Source of the DNA: Achromobacter denitrificans NBRC 15125
Lineage (GTDB): Bacteria > Pseudomonadota > Gammaproteobacteria > Burkholderiales > Burkholderiaceae_B
DNA length: 36,591 bases
Direction: 5' to 3'
Assembly (NCBI RefSeq): GCF_001571365.1
Contig: NZ_BCTQ01000052.1
Coordinates: 1-36,591, forward strand
Shown here: in pieces, positions 1-7,215 of the stretch
Numbering within the stretch: position 1 is the first letter of the stretch
How the letters are laid out: each line of letters opens with the position of its first letter
Program-made: the position numbers and the translations under genes
The notes under the pieces: model-generated
Databases searched by the model: none
Seen by the model: only the letters and a program-made list of their open reading frames with translations
Told to the model about the DNA's origin: nothing

Positions 1-1
1 C

Positions 2-157
2 GCCGACGCGGGAAAGAACCCGCCCGCCGGCAGCCCGCCGCCGGCCGCGGCGCCGGCGGCCACCCCCGCCAACGCCGGGTCCGGCGCCGCCGAGCCGTCG
101 TCGTCTCCCGCCGCCGCGCCGCCGTCCGCGCCCGCCACCCCGGAAGCCGCCCGCTGA
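2..157 (+). CDS. C-terminal end of a truncated Pro/Ala-rich protein
   Basis: An open frame enters from the left edge and ends at the TGA at 155-157. The visible 51 residues are almost entirely Ala, Pro, Gly and Ser, ending in PATPEAAR. This resembles the low-complexity tails common on envelope or ribosome-associated proteins of high-GC betaproteobacteria. No domain is visible, so the function cannot be called. The frame choice rests only on the open reading and the clean stop followed by non-coding sequence. Other frames are also open in sequence this GC-rich, so the call is tentative. Confidence 0.45.
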   Translation, partial: ADAGKNPPAGSPPPAAAPAATPANAGSGAAEPSSSPAAAPPSAPATPEAAR

Positions 158-247
158 ATCTTGCGTCGTAACGCCGGTTTGCCGTAGCGCAAAAGAGCGC
201 GGGGCGGCGATTCGCCCGCCCGCCGGCATCCGGCGATAATCCGGGCC

Positions 248-673
248 ATGACTTATCAACTCCTCAAGATGCTGCACGTGGCGGCCGTGGTCGCCTGGCT
301 GGGCGGCTCGCTGTTCGTGTCCCTGTTCCTCCTGTCCTCGCAGCCCCAGGACGACGACGAAGCCCCGAAAGAACGCAAGATGCTGGGCGCGCTGCGCCGC
401 TGGACGCTCTACGTGACCACGCCGGCCATGGTGCTGACCTGGCTCGTGGGGTTGCACCTGGCCATGACCTTCGGCTGGTTCGCCATGAGCTGGATCTGGG
501 TCAAGATCGGCTTCGCGCTCGCGCTGTCGTCGCTGCTGGGCATCCAGAGCGCGGCCCTGCGCCGCATGGCGAACGGCAGCGCGCGGCGCCCGCCGCTGGT
601 CGATCTGTACGCGCCGTTCACCGTGGTCGCGTCCGCCGCCATCGTGACGCTGGTCGTGGTCAAGCCGTTCTGA
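248..673 (+). CDS. HemJ-like (UPF0093/CopD-related) membrane protein
   Basis: This is a 141-residue integral membrane protein with four predicted hydrophobic segments, at about residues 5-30, 53-75, 80-102 and 121-139. It matches the HemJ family, the oxygen-independent protoporphyrinogen oxidases of haem synthesis. The N-terminal KMLHVAAVVAW motif carries a His at residue 10, SWIWVKIG carries a Lys at 86, and the protein ends in VVVKPF, as family members typically do. HemJ is known to act in the inner membrane, converting protoporphyrinogen IX to protoporphyrin IX. The family also contains paralogs of unproven function, so the enzymatic role here is an inference. It stands alone, followed by a GC-rich hairpin, and its neighbours are not haem genes. 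Confidence 0.68.
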   Translation: MTYQLLKMLHVAAVVAWLGGSLFVSLFLLSSQPQDDDEAPKERKMLGALRRWTLYVTTPAMVLTWLVGLHLAMTFGWFAMSWIWVKIGFALALSSLLGIQSAALRRMANGSARRPPLVDLYAPFTVVASAAIVTLVVVKPF

Positions 674-680
674 GCCCGCG

Positions 681-703
681 CGCCGCGCATATGCCGCGCG
701 GCG
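681..703 (+). terminator. GC-rich hairpin after the HemJ-like gene
   Basis: A perfect 8-bp stem, CGCCGCGC with GCGCGGCG, encloses a 7-nt loop beginning 7 nt after the stop codon of the HemJ-like gene. No T-run follows (ATATCCA), so it is not a canonical intrinsic terminator. It may stabilise the 3' end or contribute to weak termination. Confidence 0.4.
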
Positions 704-732
704 ATATCCAAACACCTGTGTAATAAGAACTC

Positions 733-775
733 AACGAACTATTCGTTCCTTGGGGGGCACCCCCGTCCCTAGAAT
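733..775 (+). promoter_or_regulatory. Candidate metQNI promoter with inverted-repeat operator
   Basis: A perfect inverted repeat, AACGAA-CTA-TTCGTT, lies at 733-747. A -10-like TAGAAT sits at 770-775, about 41 nt before the metQ ATG. The best -35 candidate (TTCCTT at 746-751, 18-nt spacing) is weak and abuts the repeat, as expected for a promoter controlled by a DNA-binding protein at that position. Which regulator binds is unknown. The implied leader of about 35 nt is too short for a SAM riboswitch, and none of the SAM-I/II signature elements were seen. Confidence 0.42.
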
Positions 776-816
776 CGCTTCTCTCATAACTGCTTAGGCT
801 GAGAGGCTATTCCAAT

Positions 817-1632
817 ATGACCCCCCGTTTTTTCAAGAAGCTGCTTGGCGTGGTGCTGGCCTCGGCGGCGATGTTCCATGGGCCGGCCTTTTCGGCGGAC
901 CCGAAGCCGTTGAAGGTCGGCGTGCGCGGCGGTGTCGACGAGCAGATCTGGGAAGTGGTCGCCCAGGTCGCCAAGAAGAACGGCCTGGCCGTCGAACCCG
1001 TGGTGATCACGGGCACCGCCAGCCCGAACGAGGCGCTGAACAACGGCGACCTGGAAGCCAATGCCTTCCAGCACATTCCCTTCCTCAACGACCAGATCAA
1101 GCAGCGCGGCTATAAGCTGGTGCCGGTGGCCAACACGCTGATCTCGCCCATCGCGTTCTACTCCCGCAAATACAAGTCCCTGAAGGAACTGCCCGACGGC
1201 GCCCGGGTCGGCATTCCCAACGATCCCAGCAACCAGACGCGCGCGCTGGTCATCCTGCGCGACCACGGCCTGATCGCCTTGAAGGACGGTTTCGATCCGG
1301 CCACCGGCACGGCCACGCTGGCCGACGTGACGGCCAATCCCAAGAAGCTCGACTTCGTCGAAAGCGCCTCGGTGGTGCTGGCGCGCTCGCTGCCCGACGT
1401 GGACACCGCCGCCATCGTGAACAGCTTCGCCTACCAGGCCGGGCTGATCGCCACGCGCGACGGCATCGCGGTGGAGAAGAAGGAGAACAACCCCTACGTC
1501 AACATCATCGCGGTCCGCGAGCAGGACAAGGACGCGCCCTGGGTGCCCGAGCTGATCAAGGCCTACCACTCCGACGAAGTGCGCCAGTTCATCCTGAGCA
1601 AGTACGAAGGCTCGGTGATCCCGGTTTTCTGA
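817..1632 (+). CDS. metQ: Methionine ABC transporter substrate-binding protein
   Basis: This 271-residue protein of the NlpA/MetQ family is the periplasmic methionine-binding component of a D/L-methionine importer. It opens with a typical signal peptide: charged TPRFFKK, a hydrophobic core to about residue 22, and probable cleavage after AFSA. The mature part begins with the family-typical KPLKVGVRGG. The central motif with NAFQHIPFLND resembles the E. coli MetQ segment with DANYFQH. The usual lipobox cysteine is absent (AFSAD), so the protein appears to be soluble in the periplasm rather than a lipoprotein. The start is the ATG at 817, about 12 nt after GAGAGG. It is followed by metN after 3 nt and by metI, so operon organisation is clear. 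Confidence 0.9.
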   Translation: MTPRFFKKLLGVVLASAAMFHGPAFSADPKPLKVGVRGGVDEQIWEVVAQVAKKNGLAVEPVVITGTASPNEALNNGDLEANAFQHIPFLNDQIKQRGYKLVPVANTLISPIAFYSRKYKSLKELPDGARVGIPNDPSNQTRALVILRDHGLIALKDGFDPATGTATLADVTANPKKLDFVESASVVLARSLPDVDTAAIVNSFAYQAGLIATRDGIAVEKKENNPYVNIIAVREQDKDAPWVPELIKAYHSDEVRQFILSKYEGSVIPVF

Positions 1633-1635
1633 ACG

Positions 1636-2742
1636 ATGATGCAACACGAGTTTTCCATCGGGGAGCAGGCCGCCGCGCCGCCGCTCTCGCCGCCGGACGC
1701 GCACATCGTGTTCGAAGGGCTGCAGAAGCGCTACGAAGGCGCCCGCGGGCCGGTGACGGCGCTGTCCGACGTGTCGTTCTCGATCGCGCGCGGCGAGGTG
1801 TTCGGCATCATCGGGCGCAGCGGCGCCGGCAAGTCCACGCTGCTGCGCTCCATCAACATGCTGGAGCGGCCCAGCGCCGGCCGCGTGCTGGTCGAGGGCG
1901 TGGACGTGGGCGGGCTGGACGAGAACGCGCTGGTGGGATTGCGCCGCCGCATCGGCATGATCTTCCAGCACTTCAACCTGCTGTCGGCCAAGACGGTGGC
2001 CGAGAACGTGGCCTTGCCGCTGCGCGTGGCCGGCGTCAAGGCCGCCGCGGCGCGGGCCCGGGTCGAGGCGCTCCTGGACCTGGTCGGGCTGCGCGACAAG
2101 GCCGACACCTATCCGGCCCGCCTGTCCGGCGGCCAGAAGCAGCGGGTCGGCATCGCGCGCGCGCTGGTCCACGATCCGGAGATCCTGCTGTGCGACGAAG
2201 CCACCTCGGCGCTGGATCCCGAGACCACGCAATCCATCCTGGCCCTGCTGCGCGACATCAACCGCAAGCTCGGCCTGACGGTGGTGCTGATCACCCACGA
2301 CATGGCGGTGATACGCGAGATCTGCCACAAGGTGCTGGTGCTGGACGAGGGCCGCAAGGTCGAGCATGGCGAAGTCTGGCGCGTTTTCGGCAATCCGCGG
2401 GCCGACGCCACGCGGGCGTTGCTGCGGCCCTTGCAGCACGATCTGCCGGCCGACCTCGAAGCCAGGCTGGTGCCCGACCTGCAGGGCCGCGACGGCAGCG
2501 CCGTGCTGCGCCTGCGCTTTACCGGGCAGGGGCGGCCCGATGGCGTGTCCTTGCAGGCGCTGGCCGCGCTGGGGCCGGGCGCCACGCTGCTGCATGGAGG
2601 ACTGGACCGGTTGCGCGGCCACGCGCAAGGCAGTCTGCTGGTGTCGGTGCCCGCCGGCGCATTGCGGGAAGAGGCCGCGCGCGCCGCGCTGGTGGCCGAT
2701 CAGATCAAGGTGCTGGGCTATGTCGCTGCCGATGCTCGATAA
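1636..2742 (+). CDS. metN: Methionine import ATP-binding protein
   Basis: MetN is the ATPase that powers methionine uptake through MetI. The 368 residues contain an ABC ATPase domain (about 22-265) with Walker A GRSGAGKS at 60-67, a Q-loop near FQHFNLL, signature LSGGQKQR at 163, Walker B ILLCDEATSALD with D187/E188, and a switch His in THD. Residues from about 275 to 368 match the C-terminal NIL/ACT-like domain. In E. coli MetN this domain binds methionine and inhibits transport (established for the family). Tandem ATGs at 1636 and 1639 lie 3 nt after the metQ stop, and its end overlaps the start of metI, indicating translational coupling. The N-terminal extension (residues 1-25) is longer than in E. 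coli MetN. Confidence 0.94.
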   Translation: MMQHEFSIGEQAAAPPLSPPDAHIVFEGLQKRYEGARGPVTALSDVSFSIARGEVFGIIGRSGAGKSTLLRSINMLERPSAGRVLVEGVDVGGLDENALVGLRRRIGMIFQHFNLLSAKTVAENVALPLRVAGVKAAAARARVEALLDLVGLRDKADTYPARLSGGQKQRVGIARALVHDPEILLCDEATSALDPETTQSILALLRDINRKLGLTVVLITHDMAVIREICHKVLVLDEGRKVEHGEVWRVFGNPRADATRALLRPLQHDLPADLEARLVPDLQGRDGSAVLRLRFTGQGRPDGVSLQALAALGPGATLLHGGLDRLRGHAQGSLLVSVPAGALREEAARAALVADQIKVLGYVAADAR

Positions 2743-3376
2743 ATACCTGCAGGCTTTCCTGCAGACCCTGGCGATGGTGGGCGTCTCCGCCGTCATCGCC
2801 ATCGTGTCCGGCCTGGCGCTGGCGGTGGTCCTGACCGTCACCGCGCCCGGCAACCTGTATCCCCGGCCGCGCTTCAACAAGGCGCTGTCGATCATGGTGA
2901 ATACCTTCCGGGCCATTCCGTTCATCATCCTGCTCGTGGCCATGCTGCCCTTCACGCGCTTCCTGGTGGGCACCACGCTGGGCACCTGGGCCGCCATCGT
3001 GCCGCTGTCGGCCAACCTGGTGCCGTTCTTCGCGCGCATCGCGCAGGTCAGCCTGAACGAAGTGGACCACGGGCTGGTGGAGGCCGCGCGCGCCATGGGA
3101 TGCCGGCGCTGGCACATCGTGCGCCACGTGCTGTTGCCCGAGGCCCTGCCGGGCATCATCGGCGGCATGACGGTGAGCGTCATCGCCATGATCAATGCTT
3201 CGGCCATGGCGGGCGCGGTGGGCGCCGGCGGCCTGGGCGACCTGGCGATCCGCTACGGCTACGAACGCTACGAAACCCGCGTGATGTTCGAGGTCATCGT
3301 GATCCTGATCGCGCTGGTGTCGATCGTGCAGTTCACCGGGGAATGGCTGTCGCGCCGGGCCGACCACAAACGTTGA
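2720..3376 (+). CDS. metI: Methionine ABC transporter permease
   Basis: This 218-residue inner-membrane permease forms the methionine channel with MetN. I place the start at the ATG at 2720 (MSLPMLDKY), which overlaps metN by 23 nt and matches the N-terminal length of E. coli MetI. The ATG at 2732 is the alternative. About five membrane segments are visible. Motifs shared with MetI include NTFRAIPFIILLVAMLPFTR and the EAA cytoplasmic loop EAARAMGCRRWHIVRHVLLP, which docks on the ATPase. AMAGAVGAGGLGDLAIRYGY near the C terminus is also family-typical. The frame stays open further upstream inside metN, but that extension is Arg/Cys-rich out-of-frame metN sequence and is not part of the protein. 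Confidence 0.93.
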   Translation: MSLPMLDKYLQAFLQTLAMVGVSAVIAIVSGLALAVVLTVTAPGNLYPRPRFNKALSIMVNTFRAIPFIILLVAMLPFTRFLVGTTLGTWAAIVPLSANLVPFFARIAQVSLNEVDHGLVEAARAMGCRRWHIVRHVLLPEALPGIIGGMTVSVIAMINASAMAGAVGAGGLGDLAIRYGYERYETRVMFEVIVILIALVSIVQFTGEWLSRRADHKR

Positions 3377-3381
3377 TTTCC

Positions 3382-3406
3382 GCGCAAGGGCGGCAAGCCC
3401 TTGCGC
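3382..3406 (+). promoter_or_regulatory. Strong hairpin between metI and the gamma-lyase gene
   Basis: A perfect 9-bp stem, GCGCAAGGG with CCCTTGCGC, and a 7-nt loop begin 5 nt after the metI stop and end 23 nt before the next ATG. There is no T-run (ACCCTGACG follows). A processing or attenuation hairpin within one operon is therefore more likely than complete termination. It could set different mRNA levels for the transporter and the downstream enzyme. Confidence 0.55.
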
Positions 3407-3429
3407 ACCCTGACGATAGGAATCCAGAG

Positions 3430-4620
3430 ATGTCCGATACTACGCAACATGGCTTCGCCACGCGCGCCATCCACCTGGGCTACGACCCGCTGGACGAGCA
3501 GGGCGCGCTGTCGCCGCCGCTCTACCTGACCGCCACCTACACGCAGGACAGCATCGAGGCCTTCGACCAGATCCGCCTGGGCGAACGGCAGGGCTATGTG
3601 TACGGCCGCACGCGCAACCCCACCCAGGCGCTGCTCGAAGAGCGGCTGGCCTCGCTGGAAGGCGCCGAGGCCGGCGTCGTCACCGCGTCGGGCATGGCGG
3701 CCATTTCGGCCACCCTGTTCTCGCTGCTGCGCGCCGGCGACGAAATCGTGGTCGACCAGATCGTGTACGGCACCGCCTTCACGCTGTTTTCGCAAGGACT
3801 GGAACGGTTCGGCGTGCGCGCCGTGTTCGCCGATTTCACCCGCCCCGAAACCGTGGCCGCCGCCATCGGCGAGAAGACGCGCGCCGTCTATTTCGAAACC
3901 CCCGCCAACCCCAACCTGCGCCTGGTCGATATCGCGGCCGTGTCGGCCATCGCGCGCGGCAGGGGCCTGCTCACCATCGTCGACAACACGTTCGCCACGC
4001 CGGTGCTGCAGCGGCCGCTGGAACACGGCGCCGACATCGTGCTGCATTCCGCCACCAAGTACCTGGGCGGTCACGGCGACCTGCTGGCGGGCGCGGTGCT
4101 GGGCCGCAAGGAACACATCGACGCCATCCGGTTGCAGGGCCTGCGCTACTTCACCGGCGCCACGCTCTCGCCCTTCACGGCATTCCTGGTTCTGCGCGGC
4201 ATCAAGACGCTGGAGCTGCGCGTGCAGCGCCACAGCGAATCGGCCAGGAAAGTGGCGGAGCTGTTGCGCGGGCACGCCGCGGTGGCCGACGTGTTCTATC
4301 CCGGCCTGCCCGACACCGCCGGCGCCGACATCGCGCGGCGCCAGCAGTCGGCGGGCGGCGGCCTGGTGGCCTTCGAGTTGAAAGGCGGGCTGGCCGCCGG
4401 GCGCAGGCTGCTCAACAGCCTGAAACTGGCGCGCATCGCGGTCAGCCTGGGCGATCCGGAAACCCTGATCCAGCATCCCGCGTCCATGACGCACGCGAGC
4501 TATACGGCCGAAGACCGCGAGCGCTACGGCCTGTCCGAGGGCCTGCTGCGCCTGTCGGTGGGCCTGGAAACGCCGGAGGATATCCTGGCCGACCTCAGGC
4601 AGGGCCTGGACCGGGCGTAG
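3430..4620 (+). CDS. Methionine gamma-lyase-like PLP enzyme (Cys/Met metabolism family)
   Basis: This is a 396-residue fold-type I PLP enzyme of the trans-sulfuration family. Residues matching Pseudomonas methionine gamma-lyase include Y58 and R60 (phosphate contact from the partner subunit), Y113, D185 and the Schiff-base K210 in HSATKYLGGHGD. The C-terminal half with SLGDPETLIQHPASMTH is also very like that enzyme. However, the catalytic cysteine of methionine gamma-lyases (Cys116 in P. putida) is Thr115 here, in IVYGTAFTLF. The enzyme might therefore favour cystathionine, homocysteine, O-acetylhomoserine or another gamma-substituted substrate. A start at 3430 follows AGGAA at 3418-3422. 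Position directly after metQNI suggests it acts on imported methionine or a derivative. Cystathionine gamma-lyase/synthase and O-acetylhomoserine sulfhydrylase are the alternatives. The 3' end overlaps the convergent gene by 26 nt. Confidence 0.82.
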   Translation: MSDTTQHGFATRAIHLGYDPLDEQGALSPPLYLTATYTQDSIEAFDQIRLGERQGYVYGRTRNPTQALLEERLASLEGAEAGVVTASGMAAISATLFSLLRAGDEIVVDQIVYGTAFTLFSQGLERFGVRAVFADFTRPETVAAAIGEKTRAVYFETPANPNLRLVDIAAVSAIARGRGLLTIVDNTFATPVLQRPLEHGADIVLHSATKYLGGHGDLLAGAVLGRKEHIDAIRLQGLRYFTGATLSPFTAFLVLRGIKTLELRVQRHSESARKVAELLRGHAAVADVFYPGLPDTAGADIARRQQSAGGGLVAFELKGGLAAGRRLLNSLKLARIAVSLGDPETLIQHPASMTHASYTAEDRERYGLSEGLLRLSVGLETPEDILADLRQGLDRA

Positions 4621-5065
4621 CCGGGGGCGGCGCCGCGCGCCGCCATGCCACCCATTCTCCCTCGCCCTCGAAATGGCGCGGGCCCCGCGCGGCGACGGCC
4701 AGGCCGGCGCGCAGCGCATCCAGGTCCAGCCCCGGCATGTTGCGCAGCAGCGCGGCGGGAAGGCGGTCGATGTTGAGCGCGTCCTCGTCGAACTCCATCG
4801 CCATCAGCCCGCCGCCGTCGCTGGGCACGCGGACGATCCACAGGCCTTCCATGTAGTCGCCATGCCAGGGGTCGGGGTACATGGCCCGCGTGTAGCGGAA
4901 TCCGAATTCCTGGATCTCGTCCCAGGGCCAGAACTCGCGTAGCCCCATGGCCCGCGCCAGCTCGCTGCTGCGGGTCAGGCCGGCGTCGTCGAAGCTCACG
5001 GTTTCCTTGAGGGGATCCTCGGCCGGCTCGGGGCCGGCGAGCAGCCGCTTGATGAATGACCACAT
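4595..5065 (-). CDS. Hypothetical protein, 156 residues
   Basis: I do not recognise a characterised family. The protein starts MWSFIKRLLAGPEP and has an acidic, aromatic-rich core with WPWDEIQEFGFRYT, DPWHGDYMEGLW and MAMEFDEDALNIDRLP. It ends in a Pro-rich tail, APPPATPGPGPA. There is no signal peptide or membrane segment, so it is probably cytoplasmic. The mixed, non-repetitive composition and strong third-position GC on this strand support a real gene. Its last 26 nt overlap the convergent gamma-lyase-like gene, and the Pro-rich tail lies partly in that overlap. No strong Shine-Dalgarno sequence was found before the ATG at 5065. Confidence 0.68.
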   Translation of the reverse strand: MWSFIKRLLAGPEPAEDPLKETVSFDDAGLTRSSELARAMGLREFWPWDEIQEFGFRYTRAMYPDPWHGDYMEGLWIVRVPSDGGGLMAMEFDEDALNIDRLPAALLRNMPGLDLDALRAGLAVAARGPRHFEGEGEWVAWRRAAPPPATPGPGPA

Positions 5066-5194
5066 GGGGCGTCACGAAAGAGGGAGCGAGGCGGTCCTGC
5101 GGGCGGACCGGGCCTTGCAAAGATGCTACAACCGTCCATTCACGTCAAATCCCGCCGCGTCGGATTCGACGGCAAGCCCATAAGGAGAGCACCC

Positions 5195-6430
5195 ATGACG
5201 GACAAGATGCCAGACGCCACCGACCAGGACCTCGCGGCCGCGCCGCGCAAGCGCGCAACCGGCGCCAAGCGCGCCGCCGGCGCCGCGCCGGGCCCGCGCA
5301 AGGCGCCCGCCCGCAAGGCCGTCAAGACCGTCGTCACGGCGGTCACCACCAGCCGCCGCGCCGCGGCCCCGCAGCCCCCCAAGTCGGCGCCTTCGGCGCC
5401 ATCGGCGGCGGAGGCCGCGCCCGTGCTGGAAATCCGCCGGCGCATTTCCGAGCGCGCGGACGCCGCGCGCCAGGAAGCCGTGGCGGTGTTGGCGGACATC
5501 GCCCGCCGCCACCAGGCCAATGCGCCCGACCAGGCGCACGAGGCCCTGCGTTCGGTCATCGAGGAACTGTCGCCCGACGACGCCCATGCCGTGCACCGCG
5601 CGCTGCTGGAAGCCGGCGAGGGCGCGCCCGCCGCGCCGCGCAACCCCGACGACGAGCTCGTCGCGGACTGGCGCGAGGGCATCTATCCCTACCGCCATCG
5701 CATGCTCCGGCGCAACTACGAAAAGCAGAAGTACCGGCTGCAGGTCGAACTGCTCAAGCTCCAGGCCTGGGTCAAGGCCACGGGCCAGCGCGTGGTCATC
5801 CTGTTCGAAGGCCGCGACGCGGCGGGCAAGGGCGGCACCATCAAGCGCATGATGGAACACCTGAATCCCCGCGGCGCGCGCGTGGTCGCGCTGGAAAAGC
5901 CGTCCGACACCGAACGTGGCCAATGGTATTTCCAGCGCTACGTGCAGCACCTGCCCACGGCCGGAGAGATCGTCATGTTCGACCGCTCCTGGTACAACCG
6001 CGCCGGCGTCGAGCGCGTGATGGGTTTCTGCACGCATGAGGAATACCTGGACTTCCTGCGCCAGGTGCCGGACTTCGAGCGCCATCTCGTCAGCAGCGGC
6101 ATCCACCTGATCAAGTTCTGGTTCTCCGTCAGCCGCGAGGAACAGCGCCACCGCTTCCAGCAGCGCAAGGTCCATCCGCTCAAGCAATGGAAGCTGAGCC
6201 CCGTGGACCTGGCGTCGCTCGACAAGTGGGACGACTACACCCGCGCCAAGGAAGCGATGTTCGCGCACACCGACACCGCCGACGCGCCGTGGGTCGTGGT
6301 CAAGTCGGATTGCAAGAAGCGCGCGCGGCTCAATGCCATGCGCTATGTGTTGAGCCGCCTGCCGTACGAAGGCAAGAGCGACGACGCCACGATGGCGCTG
6401 GATTCGCTGATCGTGGGCCGGGCGCTCTGA
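5195..6430 (+). CDS. ppk2: Polyphosphate kinase 2 with a basic N-terminal tail
   Basis: PPK2 enzymes transfer phosphate between polyphosphate and nucleotides, mostly using polyphosphate to make GTP or ATP. This 411-residue protein has a single PPK2 domain from about 165 to 405. It carries Walker A GRDAAGKGG starting at G206 and Walker B DRSWYNRAG starting at D263. Other family motifs are GQWYFQRYVQHLP, FWFSVSREEQ, KWKLSPVD-type (here QWKLSPVDLASLDKW) and KSDCKKRARL. Residues about 16-65 are Ala/Lys/Arg/Pro-rich like histone H1, and 75-150 form a probable helical linker. The start at 5195 follows TAAGGAGAG with good spacing. An in-frame start at 5123 exists but lacks this signal. Its stop directly abuts the stop of the convergent dioxygenase-like gene. 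Confidence 0.93.
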   Translation: MTDKMPDATDQDLAAAPRKRATGAKRAAGAAPGPRKAPARKAVKTVVTAVTTSRRAAAPQPPKSAPSAPSAAEAAPVLEIRRRISERADAARQEAVAVLADIARRHQANAPDQAHEALRSVIEELSPDDAHAVHRALLEAGEGAPAAPRNPDDELVADWREGIYPYRHRMLRRNYEKQKYRLQVELLKLQAWVKATGQRVVILFEGRDAAGKGGTIKRMMEHLNPRGARVVALEKPSDTERGQWYFQRYVQHLPTAGEIVMFDRSWYNRAGVERVMGFCTHEEYLDFLRQVPDFERHLVSSGIHLIKFWFSVSREEQRHRFQQRKVHPLKQWKLSPVDLASLDKWDDYTRAKEAMFAHTDTADAPWVVVKSDCKKRARLNAMRYVLSRLPYEGKSDDATMALDSLIVGRAL

Positions 6431-6784
6431 TCAGGCGCCCAGGGCCCGCAGGTTCAACTCGTGGCTGCGCCCGATCCACAGGGCGCAGTCGCGGTGGTCG
6501 CGCAGGGAATCGCCGGTGTTGGGATGCAGGAAGACGTCCAGGCCGCCGCGGTTCAGCGTGAGCCAGGTCGCGATCTCGGCGAATAGCCCGGGCGCGAAGG
6601 CGATCTGGTAGCTCCACATGGGATGCGGGCCGACGGGGCGCTCATGGAAGCGCCCCAGCTCCATCCGGCCGTCGAATGCCGCGGCGATCCGCTCGCGCAA
6701 GGCGAACGCGGCATCGCGGCTGCCGGCGTCGAAATACACGTGGGCATGCCAGCTGGCGACTTCCGCCGCGGATAGATCGGTCAT
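6431..6784 (-). CDS. DOPA 4,5-dioxygenase family protein
   Basis: This 117-residue soluble protein fits the small DOPA 4,5-dioxygenase family (Pfam DOPA_dioxygen). Characterised fungal and bacterial members cleave the ring of dihydroxylated aromatics extradiol-style. The His-rich family motifs are visible: SWHAHVYF at residues 11-18, RFHERPVGPHPMW, DVFLHPNTGD and DHRDCALWIG. The length is normal for the family. No other aromatic degradation gene is next to it, so the substrate is unknown. The gene is convergent with ppk2 with no intervening base. It may be co-transcribed with the SUI1-like gene, whose stop lies 19 nt upstream of its start at 6784. Confidence 0.85.
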   Translation of the reverse strand: MTDLSAAEVASWHAHVYFDAGSRDAAFALRERIAAAFDGRMELGRFHERPVGPHPMWSYQIAFAPGLFAEIATWLTLNRGGLDVFLHPNTGDSLRDHRDCALWIGRSHELNLRALGA

Positions 6785-6803
6785 GGTGGGTTCTCCGTTC
6801 GAG

Positions 6804-7166
6804 CTAGCCGCCGGCGCGCTTGGCGCGGTGGCCGTGTTTTTGCAGGGCGTCCATGATCCGTTCGCAATGGTCTCCCTGCACTTCGATCACGCCGTCCTTG
6901 GCGGTTCCGCCCGACCCGCAGGCCGCGCGCAGCTGCTTGCCCAGCACGGCCAGCGCGTCCGCGTCCAGGGCCAGCCCCTTGACCACGGTAACGCACTTGC
7001 CGCCGCGGCCCTTGGTCTCGCGAGACACGCGGGCCACGCCGTCGCCGGCGGGGGCCGGCCTGGCCGCCTGCTTGCACAGGCATTGCGCAAGCGGGTTGCG
7101 GCATGCCGGGCACATCCGGCCGCTTTCCGTGGAGTAGACGAGGCCGCCTGTCGAGCTGCGTTTCAT
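6804..7166 (-). CDS. yciH: SUI1/eIF1-like translation factor (YciH family)
   Basis: This 120-residue protein contains a SUI1 (eIF1-like) domain at about 45-120, with the typical KGRGGKCVTVVKGL motif, the GGTAKDGVIEVQGDH strand-turn and RIMDALQKHGHRAKRAGG at the C terminus. Bacterial YciH is reported to discriminate aberrant initiation complexes, and its physiological role is minor or conditional. The N-terminal 40 residues contain CPACRNPLAQCLC, a likely small zinc-binding knuckle. The start is the ATG at 7164-7166. The gene is likely the first of a short leftward unit with the dioxygenase-like gene. Confidence 0.92.
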   Translation of the reverse strand: MKRSSTGGLVYSTESGRMCPACRNPLAQCLCKQAARPAPAGDGVARVSRETKGRGGKCVTVVKGLALDADALAVLGKQLRAACGSGGTAKDGVIEVQGDHCERIMDALQKHGHRAKRAGG

Positions 7167-7215
7167 GGTGGGCGCGCGTAAAAGCCTCTATGTTAATCGC
7201 GGCCGCGCGCCGGGC

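Noticed and set aside
790..816. CTGAGAG motif upstream of metQ reminiscent of a TPP riboswitch
   Set aside because: The other conserved thiamine-box elements are absent and the gene is a methionine binding protein. The motif simply includes the ribosome-binding GAGAGG.
784..3207. A very long open frame antisense to metQ and metN
   Set aside because: It is rich in His, Arg, Gln and Ala, has no domain, and exists because high third-position GC suppresses stops opposite real genes.
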